Notes: generated by a model from the sequence alone, not told the origin. DNA of 64,000 nt from JAJDXW01 sp965202895 (GCA_965202895.1 OZ241901.1:806001-870000); one strand, 5' to 3'; shown: positions 23,698 to 32,899, counted from the stretch's first letter. Numbers and translations: made by a program.

Positions 23698-26238
23698 TCA
23701 GCGGGGCAGGTAGCGCGGCAGGACCTCCCACCCCGGGCGGGCGGCCCCCGCCTGCGCGAGGCTCTCGATCTCCGCGTCGGTGTGCCCCGCCTCGGCCAGC
23801 ACCTCGGCGGTATGGGCGCCCGGGAAGGGGGCGGGGGGCAGGCGCCGCACCCGCGACACGGCGGGACGGATCCACGTCGGCATCGGGAGGGTGGTGGTGT
23901 GGCCCGAAGGATGGGGGCCGCGGAAGAGGCCGAGGGATCCACTGCTCATCCAGTTGGAGCGGTGGTCCGTGCTCTCCGTGGTCCGGTCGGCGCGGATCTC
24001 GGCGAGGGTCCGCAGGGGCGCCGCCCCGGCGCCCGGAAGCCCCGCGACCCGCTCCTGCAGCTCGCGCACGGTGAGGGCCCGCACCGCCTCCTCGATCGCC
24101 CCCTCCGCGGTGCCCGCCGCGCCGATCGCGCGGGCGAGCCGCGCCTCGTCCCCGGCGCGGCAGCCGACGAAGACCCATCCGTCCGCCGCCTCGTGGATCC
24201 TCTGCCCGGCGCCGTCGCCCATCGCCCGCGGGCCGGAGGGCTCCGCCCCCGGACCGCCGCCCTCCCAGGCCACCATGCAGGGGAACTGGACGAGCTGCGC
24301 GCCCATCGCGAGCGAGGTGCGCACGTAGCTCCCTCCGCGCCCGCAGGCCCGCGCGAGGAGGGCCTGCGAGATGCCGGCCGCCGCCGAGAACCCGGTGATG
24401 TAGTCCACGCACGAGGCGATGGCGTGCAGGGCCGGCTTCTCCGGGCCGCCGCCATAGCGGGCCATGATCCCGGTGGACGCCTGGAGCACCGGATCGAAGG
24501 ACGGGTCGCCGTCGTAGGGGCCGGGCTCCATCCCCGTCCAGGCGCCGATCTGGCAGGAGACGATCCCGGGGTTGATGGCGGCGAGCTGGTCGTGGGCGAT
24601 GCCGAGCGAGCGCGCCGAACGGTCGAGGAAGTTGTGGAGGACGACGTCCGCACCCTCGACGAGCCGCGCGAGGGCGGCCTTCCCCGCCTCGGTCTTGAGG
24701 TCGAGGACGAGGGCGCGCTTGCCCTGGTTCACGTCGACGCCGAACCACATGGTCGCGAAGGGCCCCGCCAGGGGCGCCGGGGGATCGATGCGGATGACGT
24801 CCGCCCCGTGCTCCGCGAGGGTCCGCCCCGCGGCGGGGCCGGCGACGATGTTCGAGAAGTCGAGCACCCGGACCCCCTCGAGGAGTCCTCCGGCCCGGGC
24901 GCCGGAGCCCGACACCGCGGCGGTCCGGGCGGCCCCGGTTGCGGTCGCCGCGCTCGCCGGCCGCTCGAGGGGTGGGGCCATCCACTCGAAGGAGCCCTCG
25001 CCGGCGGCCCCCGCCCGAAGCCCGGGCGAACGCACCGCCTCGCCCTCGATGGAGAGGAAACGCCCCGGCTGGCGCACCGGGCCGCGGCCCGGGTGGTCGA
25101 GGTCGGTCGTGACCCCCGCCGTTCGCAAGGCCGGGTCGGCCAGCCATTCGGCGCTCGTGCGGACCATCGCCGCCGGCACGTTGGCCTCGCGCAGCATCGC
25201 CTCCCACTCCCCGGCGGGACGGGTCTTCGCGGCGGCCGCGATGAGGCCGATGAGGCGCTCGCGCCACCTCGGGGTCAGGCTCGCGCCCTTGTTGACGTTG
25301 TTGCCCGCGTCGTGTTCCGCGTAGGGGGTCTCGCTGACCATGCCTTCGGCGATGACCTGGTCGTACACGCCGAGGACCTGGAGGAAGGCGCGGTTCTGGT
25401 AGACGTGGTCGGGGGCGCAGACGAAGAGGATCCGCCCGTCCGCACATGCATAGAAGTTGATCGTCGGGTTGGCGTGGCCGCGCACGTACTCCGCCACTTG
25501 GGCGACGTGCTCCTCGGTCAGGTGACCGCGGAGCGCGCGCAGGGCGGGAAAGACGAGGTCCAGCACCGCGTTGTCGATCGTCGGGAAGTTGTAGCGCGAG
25601 GGCTGGCCCTCGATCTTGCAGGTGAGGAGGGCCATCGCGGCCATCACGCAGTCGGCGAGCGGCACCTCGATGTGCTGCCCGCGGCCGGTGCGCTGCCGGT
25701 GGTAGAGCCCGAGGGAAGCGGCGAGGGAGCCGAGCACGCCGCCGTAGGCAGAGGCCATGGGGATGGCGGAATAGGTGGGCGTGCCGAGCAGGGCGCCGAG
25801 CGGGCTGATGTTGGTGTAGACGCCGACGGAGGCGTCGATGACCCCCTCCCAGGCGGGGACGCTCCGCAGCGGGTCGCCCTCCGCGAAGCCGGGGAGGGAG
25901 ACGTGGACGAGCTCCCGGCGGGCGCCGTCGAGCCCGCCGTAGTCGAGCCCGAGCGCGGCGGCGGCCCCCGGGCGCATGTTCTCCAGCACCACGTCGGCTT
26001 CCGCCGCCCGCGCCCGGCAGACGCGCCGCGCCGCTTCGTCCCCGAGGTCCATCTCGACGAGGCGTTTCCCGCGGTCCAGCAGGGGGTCGGCGGCATGGGC
26101 CTCGCGTCCGGGCCGCACGATCTCGACGACATCCGCCCCCTGGTCGGCGAGCAGCATCGCGGCCACCCGGCCGGGCCAGCGGGTACCGAGATTGAGCACG
26201 CGCACCGACGCGAGCGGTGCGTGTCGAGGAGTCGCCAT
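23698..26238 (-). CDS. double-domain CaiB/BaiF (family III) CoA-transferase
   Basis: The protein is 846 residues from ATG 26238, about twice the ~400-residue family norm, and holds two tandem family III CoA-transferase units. The first has VRVLNLGTRWPGRVAAMLLA, DVVLENMRPGAAAALGLDY, YGGVLGSLAASLGLYHRQRT and GQHIEVPLADCVMAA. The second, from ~440, has GVRVLDFSNIVAGPAAGRTL, ALVLDLKTEAGKAALARLVE, DVVLHNFLDRSARSLGI and ITGFSAAAGISQALL. Such fused proteins may act as intramolecular dimers of the interlocked-ring fold. The substrate is unknown; carnitine, bile-acid or aromatic CoA esters are all used by the family. Confidence 0.88.
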   Translation of the reverse strand: MATPRHAPLASVRVLNLGTRWPGRVAAMLLADQGADVVEIVRPGREAHAADPLLDRGKRLVEMDLGDEAARRVCRARAAEADVVLENMRPGAAAALGLDYGGLDGARRELVHVSLPGFAEGDPLRSVPAWEGVIDASVGVYTNISPLGALLGTPTYSAIPMASAYGGVLGSLAASLGLYHRQRTGRGQHIEVPLADCVMAAMALLTCKIEGQPSRYNFPTIDNAVLDLVFPALRALRGHLTEEHVAQVAEYVRGHANPTINFYACADGRILFVCAPDHVYQNRAFLQVLGVYDQVIAEGMVSETPYAEHDAGNNVNKGASLTPRWRERLIGLIAAAAKTRPAGEWEAMLREANVPAAMVRTSAEWLADPALRTAGVTTDLDHPGRGPVRQPGRFLSIEGEAVRSPGLRAGAAGEGSFEWMAPPLERPASAATATGAARTAAVSGSGARAGGLLEGVRVLDFSNIVAGPAAGRTLAEHGADVIRIDPPAPLAGPFATMWFGVDVNQGKRALVLDLKTEAGKAALARLVEGADVVLHNFLDRSARSLGIAHDQLAAINPGIVSCQIGAWTGMEPGPYDGDPSFDPVLQASTGIMARYGGGPEKPALHAIASCVDYITGFSAAAGISQALLARACGRGGSYVRTSLAMGAQLVQFPCMVAWEGGGPGAEPSGPRAMGDGAGQRIHEAADGWVFVGCRAGDEARLARAIGAAGTAEGAIEEAVRALTVRELQERVAGLPGAGAAPLRTLAEIRADRTTESTDHRSNWMSSGSLGLFRGPHPSGHTTTLPMPTWIRPAVSRVRRLPPAPFPGAHTAEVLAEAGHTDAEIESLAQAGAARPGWEVLPRYLPR

Positions 26239-26477
26239 GTCCACCCTCCCAAGGCCGATCCACGATGCGGCGGCGCGGTGGCGCGGGCTGCCCCGGCGCC
26301 GCCGGAACCGGGCCGATTGTAGCCGCGGCTCCGCGCCGGCGGCGGAGGAGGGGGCGAAGCGGCGGGAACCGGCCCCTGGGTGAGGCCCTTGGATGAGGCC
26401 CTTGGAGCAGGCTCCTGGACGAGACCCCGGGAGAACGAGCGGAGCAGGACCGGCAGGCCCGGCCCCCCCCCCGCCCG

Positions 26478-27167
26478 TCAGCCGGCGCGCGGCACGGCCA
26501 CGCCGATCAGGGTGTCCCGGGTGACGAGCCTCGCGAGCGCCTCCTCGCTCGCGCCGTCCGTCCCCGCGGGCCTCATCGGCAGAACCAGGTAGCGCATGTC
26601 GGCCGTGCTGTCGTGGACACGGACCTCCACGTCGGGCGCAATCCCGGTCCCGAACTCGGCCAGCACCGCGCGCGGCTCGCGCACCGCCCGGCTCCGGTAG
26701 CTCCTCGACTTGTACCAGTCGGGAGGGATCCCGAGGAGGAACCGCGGGTAGCACGAACACAGGGTGCACACCACCAGGTTGTGCGTCTCCGGCGTGTTCT
26801 CCATGACCAGGATCGGAATGGGCCCGATATCCATCCCGAGCTCCGCCGCGGCGCTCTTCGAATCGGCGACGAGGCGTTCGCGAAAACCGTCGTCCACCCA
26901 CGCGCGGGCCACCAGCTCGGCTCCCCGCGCCGGACCGAGGGTATCCATGTGCTCGATCCGGGCCCGCATTTCGTCGGCGGAGAAGACCCCCTTCTCGATG
27001 AGGAGGCTGGTCACCGCCATCTGCATGAGCTGATGGCGGGCGAGCGGGGTGTCCTCGAGGTCGGGCTGGGGGGGATGATGGTGGGTCGGGTCGATGTCGT
27101 AGCCGCCGTACCCGGGCCCATGCGCGTGGCCGTGCTCGCGTCCGCGCGGGGGTTCGTGGCCGCTCAT
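26478..27167 (-). CDS. cobalt-type nitrile hydratase alpha / thiocyanate hydrolase gamma-like subunit
   Basis: The 229-residue protein has the claw-setting metal motif Cys134-Thr-Leu-Cys137-Ser-Cys139 followed by YP, the cobalt-type form (iron-type has Ser at the Thr position). Flanking motifs are VMENTPETHNLVVCTLCSCY and IPPDWYKSRSYRSRAVREPR, then LAEFG. The N-terminal ~35 residues are rich in His (EHGHAHG and THHHPPQ), possibly aiding cobalt handling. The start lies in an ATGA overlap with the upstream SH3-like gene. In thiocyanate hydrolase the equivalent subunit is ScnC. Nitrile or thiocyanate could be the substrate; the split-beta arrangement favours the latter type. Confidence 0.88.
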   Translation of the reverse strand: MSGHEPPRGREHGHAHGPGYGGYDIDPTHHHPPQPDLEDTPLARHQLMQMAVTSLLIEKGVFSADEMRARIEHMDTLGPARGAELVARAWVDDGFRERLVADSKSAAAELGMDIGPIPILVMENTPETHNLVVCTLCSCYPRFLLGIPPDWYKSRSYRSRAVREPRAVLAEFGTGIAPDVEVRVHDSTADMRYLVLPMRPAGTDGASEEALARLVTRDTLIGVAVPRAG

Positions 27168-27472
27168 CTCGGGTCTCCCGGCTCCGGTGCGAGCCAATGT
27201 TCGTAGATCTCGATCTCGACGCGATCCCGTTCGTTTCCCTCGTAGTCCGGCCAGAGTACCCGGCTCGCGAAACGGACCCTGTACAGCACCTGGCGCTCCG
27301 CATCCCGGTTCCCGTAGGCGAGCTGTTCGGGATTGCGGTACCGTCCGCAGATCCGCTCGACCTCGCCGGGCTTCCCGCGGCAATACCACGGGGTTCGCAC
27401 GTGTCCGGGTGGAAACCGGCGCAGTACCCGTACCCGGTCGCCCGGGGCGAATCCGGGAACAGGCCCGCTCAT
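27164..27472 (-). CDS. nitrile hydratase beta C-terminal-half (ScnA-like) subunit
   Basis: This 102-residue protein is an SH3-like barrel: FAPGDRVRVLRRFPPGHVRT, then PWYCRGKPGEVERICGRYRN and VLYRVRFASRVLWPDYEG. These match the C-terminal half of nitrile hydratase beta subunits and the alpha subunit (ScnA) of thiocyanate hydrolase. It is encoded separately from the N-terminal half, with 4-bp overlaps on both sides. The three genes run in the order N-half, C-half, catalytic subunit, as in scnB-scnA-scnC. Confidence 0.82.
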   Translation of the reverse strand: MSGPVPGFAPGDRVRVLRRFPPGHVRTPWYCRGKPGEVERICGRYRNPEQLAYGNRDAERQVLYRVRFASRVLWPDYEGNERDRVEIEIYEHWLAPEPGDPR

Positions 27473-27786
27473 GGCAACTCCTGCCGGGCGCCGGCCTCGA
27501 TCGCGGCCATGCGTGCGCCGAGCTCGCTTACCTCGATGACCTTCTTCTCGAGCAGAATGTTGGTCATCGACGCCATCCACCGTTCGTAGTAGCCATAGCG
27601 GTCGTAAGCGTCGGCTCCCAGCTCCTCGATGCCTCGTCGAAGCTCGTCCACGGAAACCAGCTTCCGCTCCCCGAGAAGAACCATGAGAGCATCCACCCTC
27701 TTCTCCCATGGGGCCTTCCCGTGCTCTTCCCGATCGATGAGGCCGGCTTCGAGCCCGCCCATGTCGTGGTGGCGTCTTTCGCTCAT
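27469..27786 (-). CDS. nitrile hydratase beta N-terminal-half (ScnB-like) subunit
   Basis: This 105-residue helical protein carries HDMGGLEAG near the N-terminus, PWEKRVDALMVLLGERKLVS and DRYGYYERWMASMTNILLEK. The YYERW segment and the N-terminal MGG are landmarks of the N-terminal half of nitrile hydratase beta, here a free-standing polypeptide. It overlaps the C-half gene by 4 bp. No nitrile hydratase activator (cobalt chaperone) gene is adjacent, although a small N-half-like protein may itself act as activator in some clusters. Confidence 0.78.
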   Translation of the reverse strand: MSERRHHDMGGLEAGLIDREEHGKAPWEKRVDALMVLLGERKLVSVDELRRGIEELGADAYDRYGYYERWMASMTNILLEKKVIEVSELGARMAAIEAGARQELP

Positions 27787-28062
27787 GATGGAACCCTCGG
27801 TGCTCCACGTCCGCGCGACCCGACCCGCCGCACCGCGCCCCCGCCATCCCCGCACGCGTACCGGCGTGCCGGAGACGGGAGGAAGGCCCCCGGCCGGCGT
27901 CGTTTCGCCGAAAGGGTGCGGAAAACCCCGCCACCGCGGTCATGCGCCGCGGTCATGCGAAGCGCAGAGCGGGATCGAGCTTCCCGTCCGCCCTGCGATC
28001 CGGACGCTTCGGCCGCAACCGCTTCCGGGCGCGCCCGGAAGCGGGCGCACCCGGCAACCGGC

Positions 28063-28428
28063 TCAGTCCGAGGAGTGGATCTGGTACATGGGGATCGACT
28101 TGAACGCCGCCATCTCGATCCCGCGCTCCCTGAGGATCTCCTGCACCCACTTCGGGGAACGTCCGATGCCGGTCCAGGTCTCGTTGGGGTTTTGCGGGTT
28201 GCGGTACTTCGCGGGCATCTTCCGCCGGCGGCGGCCGGTCGAGGAGGAGGTTCCGAGCTCGGGAAAGATGTCGCCCATCTTGTAACCTTCCGCGGTCACA
28301 CGGCGTTCGAGCTCGGCCCGCAGGTCCTGGCGGCGGCGCTTTTCCCGTGAAGCCATCTCGGTCTGCACCTTTCCCACCAACTCGCTGAGTTGATCGACGT
28401 TGAGCCCCTTGAGGTCGATTTGGTCCAC
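28063..28428 (-). CDS. H-NS family nucleoid-associated DNA-binding protein
   Basis: The start is GTG 28428 with AGGAG upstream; 121 residues. The N-terminal coiled-coil oligomerisation segment (LKGLNVDQLSELVGKVQTEM, then REKRRRQDLRAELERRV) is followed by the basic C-terminal domain KYRNPQNPNETWTGIGRSPK with the aromatic WVQEIL, the H-NS C-terminal signature. H-NS-type proteins silence AT-rich acquired DNA, which fits the presence of lower-GC islands further right. A ~276-bp gap (27787-28062) separates it from the hydratase-like operon; nothing is recognised in it. Confidence 0.88.
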   Translation of the reverse strand: MDQIDLKGLNVDQLSELVGKVQTEMASREKRRRQDLRAELERRVTAEGYKMGDIFPELGTSSSTGRRRRKMPAKYRNPQNPNETWTGIGRSPKWVQEILRERGIEMAAFKSIPMYQIHSSD

Positions 28429-29167
28429 TTCGTCTGCTCCTGTCAATAACTGGCATGAGTCGCCTGCTCTTCCATGCCGCGCCAAGTGCCGGCGGCGGGT
28501 CGAATGCTCCCGCCCGCAGCGCGGCGCTCGACGGATGGTTTCGCATGGGCGTGCGGATTCTGTCAAACGTCCGTTCGGAAGTCTACCCCAAATGCTCCCG
28601 GATTCTCGTCGTCGGCATAAACGGGGTCGAAGATGCATGCCCGGCCCCGCCCCGCCGGCCCGTCCGTCGATCCGCGCGGTGCGGCGACGGGGCTCCGCGC
28701 CGCACGAGGTGATCATTCGCATCACGCTCACGACGATCGGCGCAGGGGCGATGCGATTTCCACATGAGCTTCGGGCATCGCCTTTCAATCTTCCTTCGGC
28801 CATCGGGGCGTCACGGGTGTCGAAATCCGCTTCCTGCCGAGCACGCACGACGCCGAGGTCGAGATTGCCGGCCGGCGGAAATCCGGGTTCGGGCGGCCGC
28901 GCCACCACCCTCCCGGCCGGCTCGTTCGCGGCCTCCGGCGAGCTTGCGCGGTCGATCGCCCGTCGCGTCTGAGGCGGGAATGGGGAACGTGCGTAATCGG
29001 GTTCCGCTCCGGAATGCATCGTGCGGCCGGCATCGTATGGCCGCCAGCTCCGGGCGGGAAGCCGGAATGCCGGATGGACGACCCCCACCGAGGGCCGGGA
29101 GAGGAAGGAAACCGGCGGCCCGAACCCTCCGCCGGACCGCCGCAAGGCTCGCCGTGCGCCGCACCCG
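28429..29167. other. 739-bp gap without a recognised gene
   Basis: The stretch lies between the H-NS start and the TGS GTPase stop, both leftward. Reading frames in it are shadow-like (Arg/Pro/Gly-rich, no family motif). I see no tRNA, riboswitch or strong terminator. The H-NS promoter should be within the first ~200 bases. Confidence 0.4.
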
Positions 29168-30202
29168 CTATTCCCGTCCGGTCACGAGCTCGAGCACGTC
29201 GCGGTCCGCCACCCGGTAGTCGCGTCCCACCTGCCGGCCGTTCGCAGACCCGTCTCTCCACAGCCGGCCGAACTTCAGGCTGTCCGCAATCTCCTGGTGG
29301 ACCATGCGCGCAACGTCGTACACGGTATCGCCGCGGCGCACCGTGAAAGGCTGGTCGAAGTCGGGGGGCCGCCCGGGGGCCTTGGTGTAGACGCGCACGA
29401 CCTCGAGCCCTTCGAACAGCCACCGGGCAAGGGCCTCCAAGCCGGCTCCGGTCCGGGCCGAGACCGCCATCGCGGGATACCGGATCTCCAGCAGCTCCTG
29501 CAGGATCTCGAGCTCCTCCTCCGCGTCCGCGAGCTCGCCGGCCCGAGCCGCGACGAGGGCGGCGGGAAGCCGGATGGCGAACGGGTCCTCGATCCCTTCG
29601 TCGCCCTGCCCCTCCCGTCCACGGGTGCGCCTCCACTCCGGGAGGAGGGTGATCCGGCGGGCCGAGAGCGCCGACATGAGCCCGGTCAACTGATCGAGGC
29701 AGTCGGGCGCCCCCACGTCGACCACGATCAGGGCCGCGTCGGCCGGCTGGAGCGCATTGACGATCCACGGCACGGTGTACCCGGTAGTGATCGGCGGCAG
29801 GTCGACGAGCTGCAGGTTCACGTCCTCGCAGGGGAGCATTCCCGGTTGGGGGAGCCGGGTCGTGAACGGATAGGGGCCCGCTTCGGCCCGGGAGCGGGTC
29901 AACCGGTCGTGCAGGGTGGACTTGCCCGAGTTGGGCGGGCCGAGCAGGGCGATCTGGGCCGCTCCCTCGGGCCGCACCACGTGGCTCGGGCCCGAACGGG
30001 CGCCGCCCTTGCGTCCGCCCGCGAGCTCCTCGGTGAGCTGCTTGATGCGGGTCTTGATGTCGGCCTGGAGGTGCTCGGTCCCCTTGTGCTTGGGGATCGT
30101 CCGAAGCATCTCCCGCAGCCGTTCGAGGCGTTCCTTCGGCTCGCTCGCCCCGCGGAACGCGGCTTCGGCGGCCTTGTATCCCGGGCTCAGGTTGGCGGGC
30201 AT
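29168..30202 (-). CDS. TGS-domain Obg/DRG-like GTPase
   Basis: This 344-residue protein has an N-terminal helical region, then the GTPase G1 loop LLGPPNSGKSTLHDRL, a G3-like DLPPI (Pro instead of Gly), SARTGAGLEAL and a C-terminal TGS domain (RRGDTVYDVARMVHQEIADS followed by LKFGRLWRDGS and VADRDVLEL). The order and the YTKAPG segment resemble the developmentally regulated GTP-binding (DRG) family better than bacterial ObgE. The G4 NKxD motif is not clear. The likely role is ribosome- or translation-linked. Its start is far from the divergent M20 gene. Confidence 0.8.
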   Translation of the reverse strand: MPANLSPGYKAAEAAFRGASEPKERLERLREMLRTIPKHKGTEHLQADIKTRIKQLTEELAGGRKGGARSGPSHVVRPEGAAQIALLGPPNSGKSTLHDRLTRSRAEAGPYPFTTRLPQPGMLPCEDVNLQLVDLPPITTGYTVPWIVNALQPADAALIVVDVGAPDCLDQLTGLMSALSARRITLLPEWRRTRGREGQGDEGIEDPFAIRLPAALVAARAGELADAEEELEILQELLEIRYPAMAVSARTGAGLEALARWLFEGLEVVRVYTKAPGRPPDFDQPFTVRRGDTVYDVARMVHQEIADSLKFGRLWRDGSANGRQVGRDYRVADRDVLELVTGRE

Positions 30203-30332
30203 CGGCGCTTGGCCTGGGTGCGGACGGTGACCGGAGCGGGGAGGTTCGCCCATCCGCCCCCCGAGGTCAAAGGGCAGGGGCCGCCCCGCTGACCGACTCG
30301 CGGCCAGGCCTCGACGCCCACCGCGCGTCCCT

Positions 30333-30439
30333 GGAACGGCGCATCCCGGGAACGCCCGTGTCCCGCCCGCGGATGGGACGGCAAGACCGACTCCGTTCGA
30401 TGCGGGCGGGACACCCGCGTCCGTGGGACGCGCCGTTCC
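30333..30439. repeat. 38-bp imperfect inverted repeat in a divergent intergenic region
   Basis: The arms 30333-30370 and 30402-30439 match at roughly 32 of 38 positions, with a 31-base spacer. It lies in the 409-bp gap (30203-30611) between the leftward GTPase and the rightward M20 gene. The sequence could form a large RNA hairpin on either strand or be the remains of a small mobile element. No other feature is visible in the gap. Confidence 0.55.
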
Positions 30440-30611
30440 CGGGAGTTCCGCAGCGTGAGATGGCCTTGGGCAAAGGGCCGGGGCTCGCCCCGCTCCCCTG
30501 CCCGGTTCGTTTACCATCCCGGGGCGGCGCCGGGCCGCGCCGGTGCGGAAGCCGGGCGGAGGATCTCCGCGCGCGCCGGCCGCGAAGAGAGGGAGCGAGG
30601 AGGCAAGGTCG

Positions 30612-31772
30612 ATGCGGTACTCGGCGATCGAGATGATCGAGAAGCTGGTCGGATTTCCGACCGTGTCGCGGGATTCGAACCTCGACCTCATCGAGTTCGT
30701 GCGGGGCTACCTCGCGGAGCACGGGGTCGAGAGCCGCGTGGTCCCGAACCCCGAGGGCACGAAGGCGAACCTGTACGCGACGGTCGGGCCGCGTGTGCCG
30801 GGCGGGGTGGTGCTCTCCGGGCATACCGACGTCGTCCCGGTGGACGGGCAGCCGTGGGACACCGACCCGTTCACGGTGACCGAGCGGGGCGGACGGCTCT
30901 ACGGACGGGGGACCTGCGACATGAAGAGCTTCAGCGCCTGCGGCCTCGCGCTCGTGCCCGAGATGGCGGCGGCGGGGCTCGGGCGGCCCATCCATTTCGC
31001 CCTGTCCTACGACGAGGAGGTCGGCTGCCGCGGCGCCCCGTCGATGATCGCCGAGCTGGTCGAGCACCTGCCCGCCCCGCGCGCGGTCATCGTGGGAGAG
31101 CCGACCGACATGCGGCTCGTCAACGCCCACAAGGGCATGAACGGGTACGAGACCGTCGTGACCGGCCACGAGGCCCATTCGAGCCAGACCCACCGCGGGG
31201 TCAGCGCGGTGATGACCGCGGCCCGGCTCATCTGCTTCATCGACGGGATGGCCCGCGAATGCACGAGCCGTCCCAAGCCGGAGTCCGGCTTCATGCCCCC
31301 CTGGACCACGATCCACGTGGGGATGGTGAGCGGCGGCACCGCGGCGAACATCATCTCCCGGGAATGCCGGTTCGTCTGGGACCTTCGCAACATGCCGGAC
31401 GACGATCCGCAGGCCTACCTCGATCGCTTCGAAGCGTACTGCCGCGACGAGGTTCTGCCGGAGATGCGCCGGGTCGCCTCCGAGGCGGACGTCGTGACCA
31501 CGGAGCGCTTCGGGAGCCCGGGCCTCCGGGCCGAACCCGGCAGCGCCGCCGACCAGCTCGTGCGGGCGCTCACCGGGGACAACGACACCGGGGTCGTCTC
31601 CTACGGCACCGAGGCCGGCCAGTTCCAGGAGGCGGGGTTCTCCACCATCGTCTGCGGGCCGGGCTCCATCGACCAGGCCCACCAGCCGAACGAGTACATC
31701 GAACGCTCGCAGGTCGACCTCTGCCTCTCGACCCTTCGCCGGCTCATCGCGCTCCAGGCGGCGGAGGCCTGA
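30612..31772 (+). CDS. M20 family peptidase, acetylornithine deacetylase (ArgE)-like
   Basis: The protein is 386 residues from ATG 30612. Metal ligands are visible: His71 and Asp73 in VVLSGHTDVVP, Asp103 in RGTCDMKSF, the catalytic Glu pair at 135-136 in SYDEEVGCRGAP, and a C-terminal His in DQAHQPNEYIE. The dimerisation domain includes GMVSGGTAANIISRECRFVW. This matches ArgE/DapE/carboxypeptidase G2 enzymes that hydrolyse N-acyl or N-carbamoyl amino acids. No arginine genes are adjacent, so the substrate may be another N-acylated compound. Confidence 0.88.
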   Translation: MRYSAIEMIEKLVGFPTVSRDSNLDLIEFVRGYLAEHGVESRVVPNPEGTKANLYATVGPRVPGGVVLSGHTDVVPVDGQPWDTDPFTVTERGGRLYGRGTCDMKSFSACGLALVPEMAAAGLGRPIHFALSYDEEVGCRGAPSMIAELVEHLPAPRAVIVGEPTDMRLVNAHKGMNGYETVVTGHEAHSSQTHRGVSAVMTAARLICFIDGMARECTSRPKPESGFMPPWTTIHVGMVSGGTAANIISRECRFVWDLRNMPDDDPQAYLDRFEAYCRDEVLPEMRRVASEADVVTTERFGSPGLRAEPGSAADQLVRALTGDNDTGVVSYGTEAGQFQEAGFSTIVCGPGSIDQAHQPNEYIERSQVDLCLSTLRRLIALQAAEA

Positions 31773-31868
31773 GCCGGCCCGGGCATGGACCCCGGGCCTG
31801 GATTCCGGGCTTGGATACAATCGGGGCCAGTTGAAGGACGCCGGTCGAAGGGCCGAGGGGACCATCGC

Positions 31869-32663
31869 ATGACCACCGCCAACTGCTGGGGCGACGCGAA
31901 CGAGTACGACTACCGGGGGATCGTCGACGCGCTCGAACGCTACCTCCGGCTCAAGACCTTCCCGATCGGCATGAAGCGCTACCGCACCGTCGAGGAGATG
32001 GAGTCGGTGCCGCGGATCCGGCGGCCGGATCCGAAGGAGAAGCTCGCGACCGACCAGGTGGTGGGGCAGAGCCGCTGGATCGGCTGGACCATCGGCATCA
32101 CCATGGACAACCTCATGGGCGCGCAGTGCGGGGCGGTGATCGGCCTCCACCCGCGCAGCCGGGAGTGGCTGAGCGGGGACCGGATGCACGGGGTGTGGTA
32201 CGGGACCCTCGAGGACAGCGCCGCCCACCAGGCCGCGATGTCCTGCGCTTCCTACGGAGACTACGAGGCGCTCGCGGTCTCCCCGCTCACCTCCGGGCGC
32301 ATCGACAACCCGGACGTCTGCCTCATCTACGGCACGCCGGGCCAGATGATCACCTTCGTCAACGGGCTCCAGTACCGCAACTACCGCAAGTACACGTTCA
32401 CCTGCGTCGGCGAGAGCGCGTGCGCGGACTCCTGGGGGAACGCCCTCAAGACCGGCGAGCCCTCGCTGTCGATCCCGTGCTATGCGGAGCGGAAGTTCGG
32501 CGGGGTGCAGGACGACGAGATGCTGATGGCGATCCCCCCGAGCTACCTGCCGGGGGTGGTGGCGGGGCTCGAGGCGCTGAGCCGCAACGGCCTCCGTTAT
32601 CCCATCCCGAGCCACGGCATCCGGAAATCCCCGCTCGACAGCCTCCAGGCGAGCTACGGCTGA
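31869..32663 (+). CDS. DUF169 domain protein
   Basis: This 264-residue protein fits the DUF169 family, whose members often sit near methanogenesis or C1-type genes but are uncharacterised. Ordered stretches are IVDALERYLRLKTFPIGMKR, AVSPLTSGRIDNPDVCLIYG, MITFVNGLQYRNYRKYTFTC and VGESACADSWG, then SLSIPCYAERKFGG. Several conserved cysteines are spread through it and may bind a metal or a cluster. It follows the M20 gene on the same strand by ~96 bp. The function is unknown. Confidence 0.75.
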   Translation: MTTANCWGDANEYDYRGIVDALERYLRLKTFPIGMKRYRTVEEMESVPRIRRPDPKEKLATDQVVGQSRWIGWTIGITMDNLMGAQCGAVIGLHPRSREWLSGDRMHGVWYGTLEDSAAHQAAMSCASYGDYEALAVSPLTSGRIDNPDVCLIYGTPGQMITFVNGLQYRNYRKYTFTCVGESACADSWGNALKTGEPSLSIPCYAERKFGGVQDDEMLMAIPPSYLPGVVAGLEALSRNGLRYPIPSHGIRKSPLDSLQASYG

Positions 32664-32899
32664 GCCCGCGCGCGCCGGACCCGTCGTGTCCAGCCCGTAT
32701 CCCGATCCCGGCTCGTATGGGGTCGAACGCCTCCTTGGCGGGTTCGATCCGGAGCCCGGGCCGAAGCCCGGGCCGAGCCGCCGGACCCTCCGTTCGACGG
32801 CAGGGGGGAGGGCCGGCGCCGGCGCCGCTCCCGGCGAGCAGACGCCCGTGGGGCGCCCGAGGGCCCTGAAGTCCGCCGAGGCGAAGGAGACGTCCGGGA

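Noticed and set aside
27787..28062. Cobalamin or other metal riboswitch ahead of the cobalt hydratase operon
   Set aside because: I could not find the conserved riboswitch boxes or a convincing fold by eye.
28429..29167. Small genes in the 739-bp gap
   Set aside because: The available frames are short, Arg/Pro-rich and lack ribosome-binding sites or motifs.
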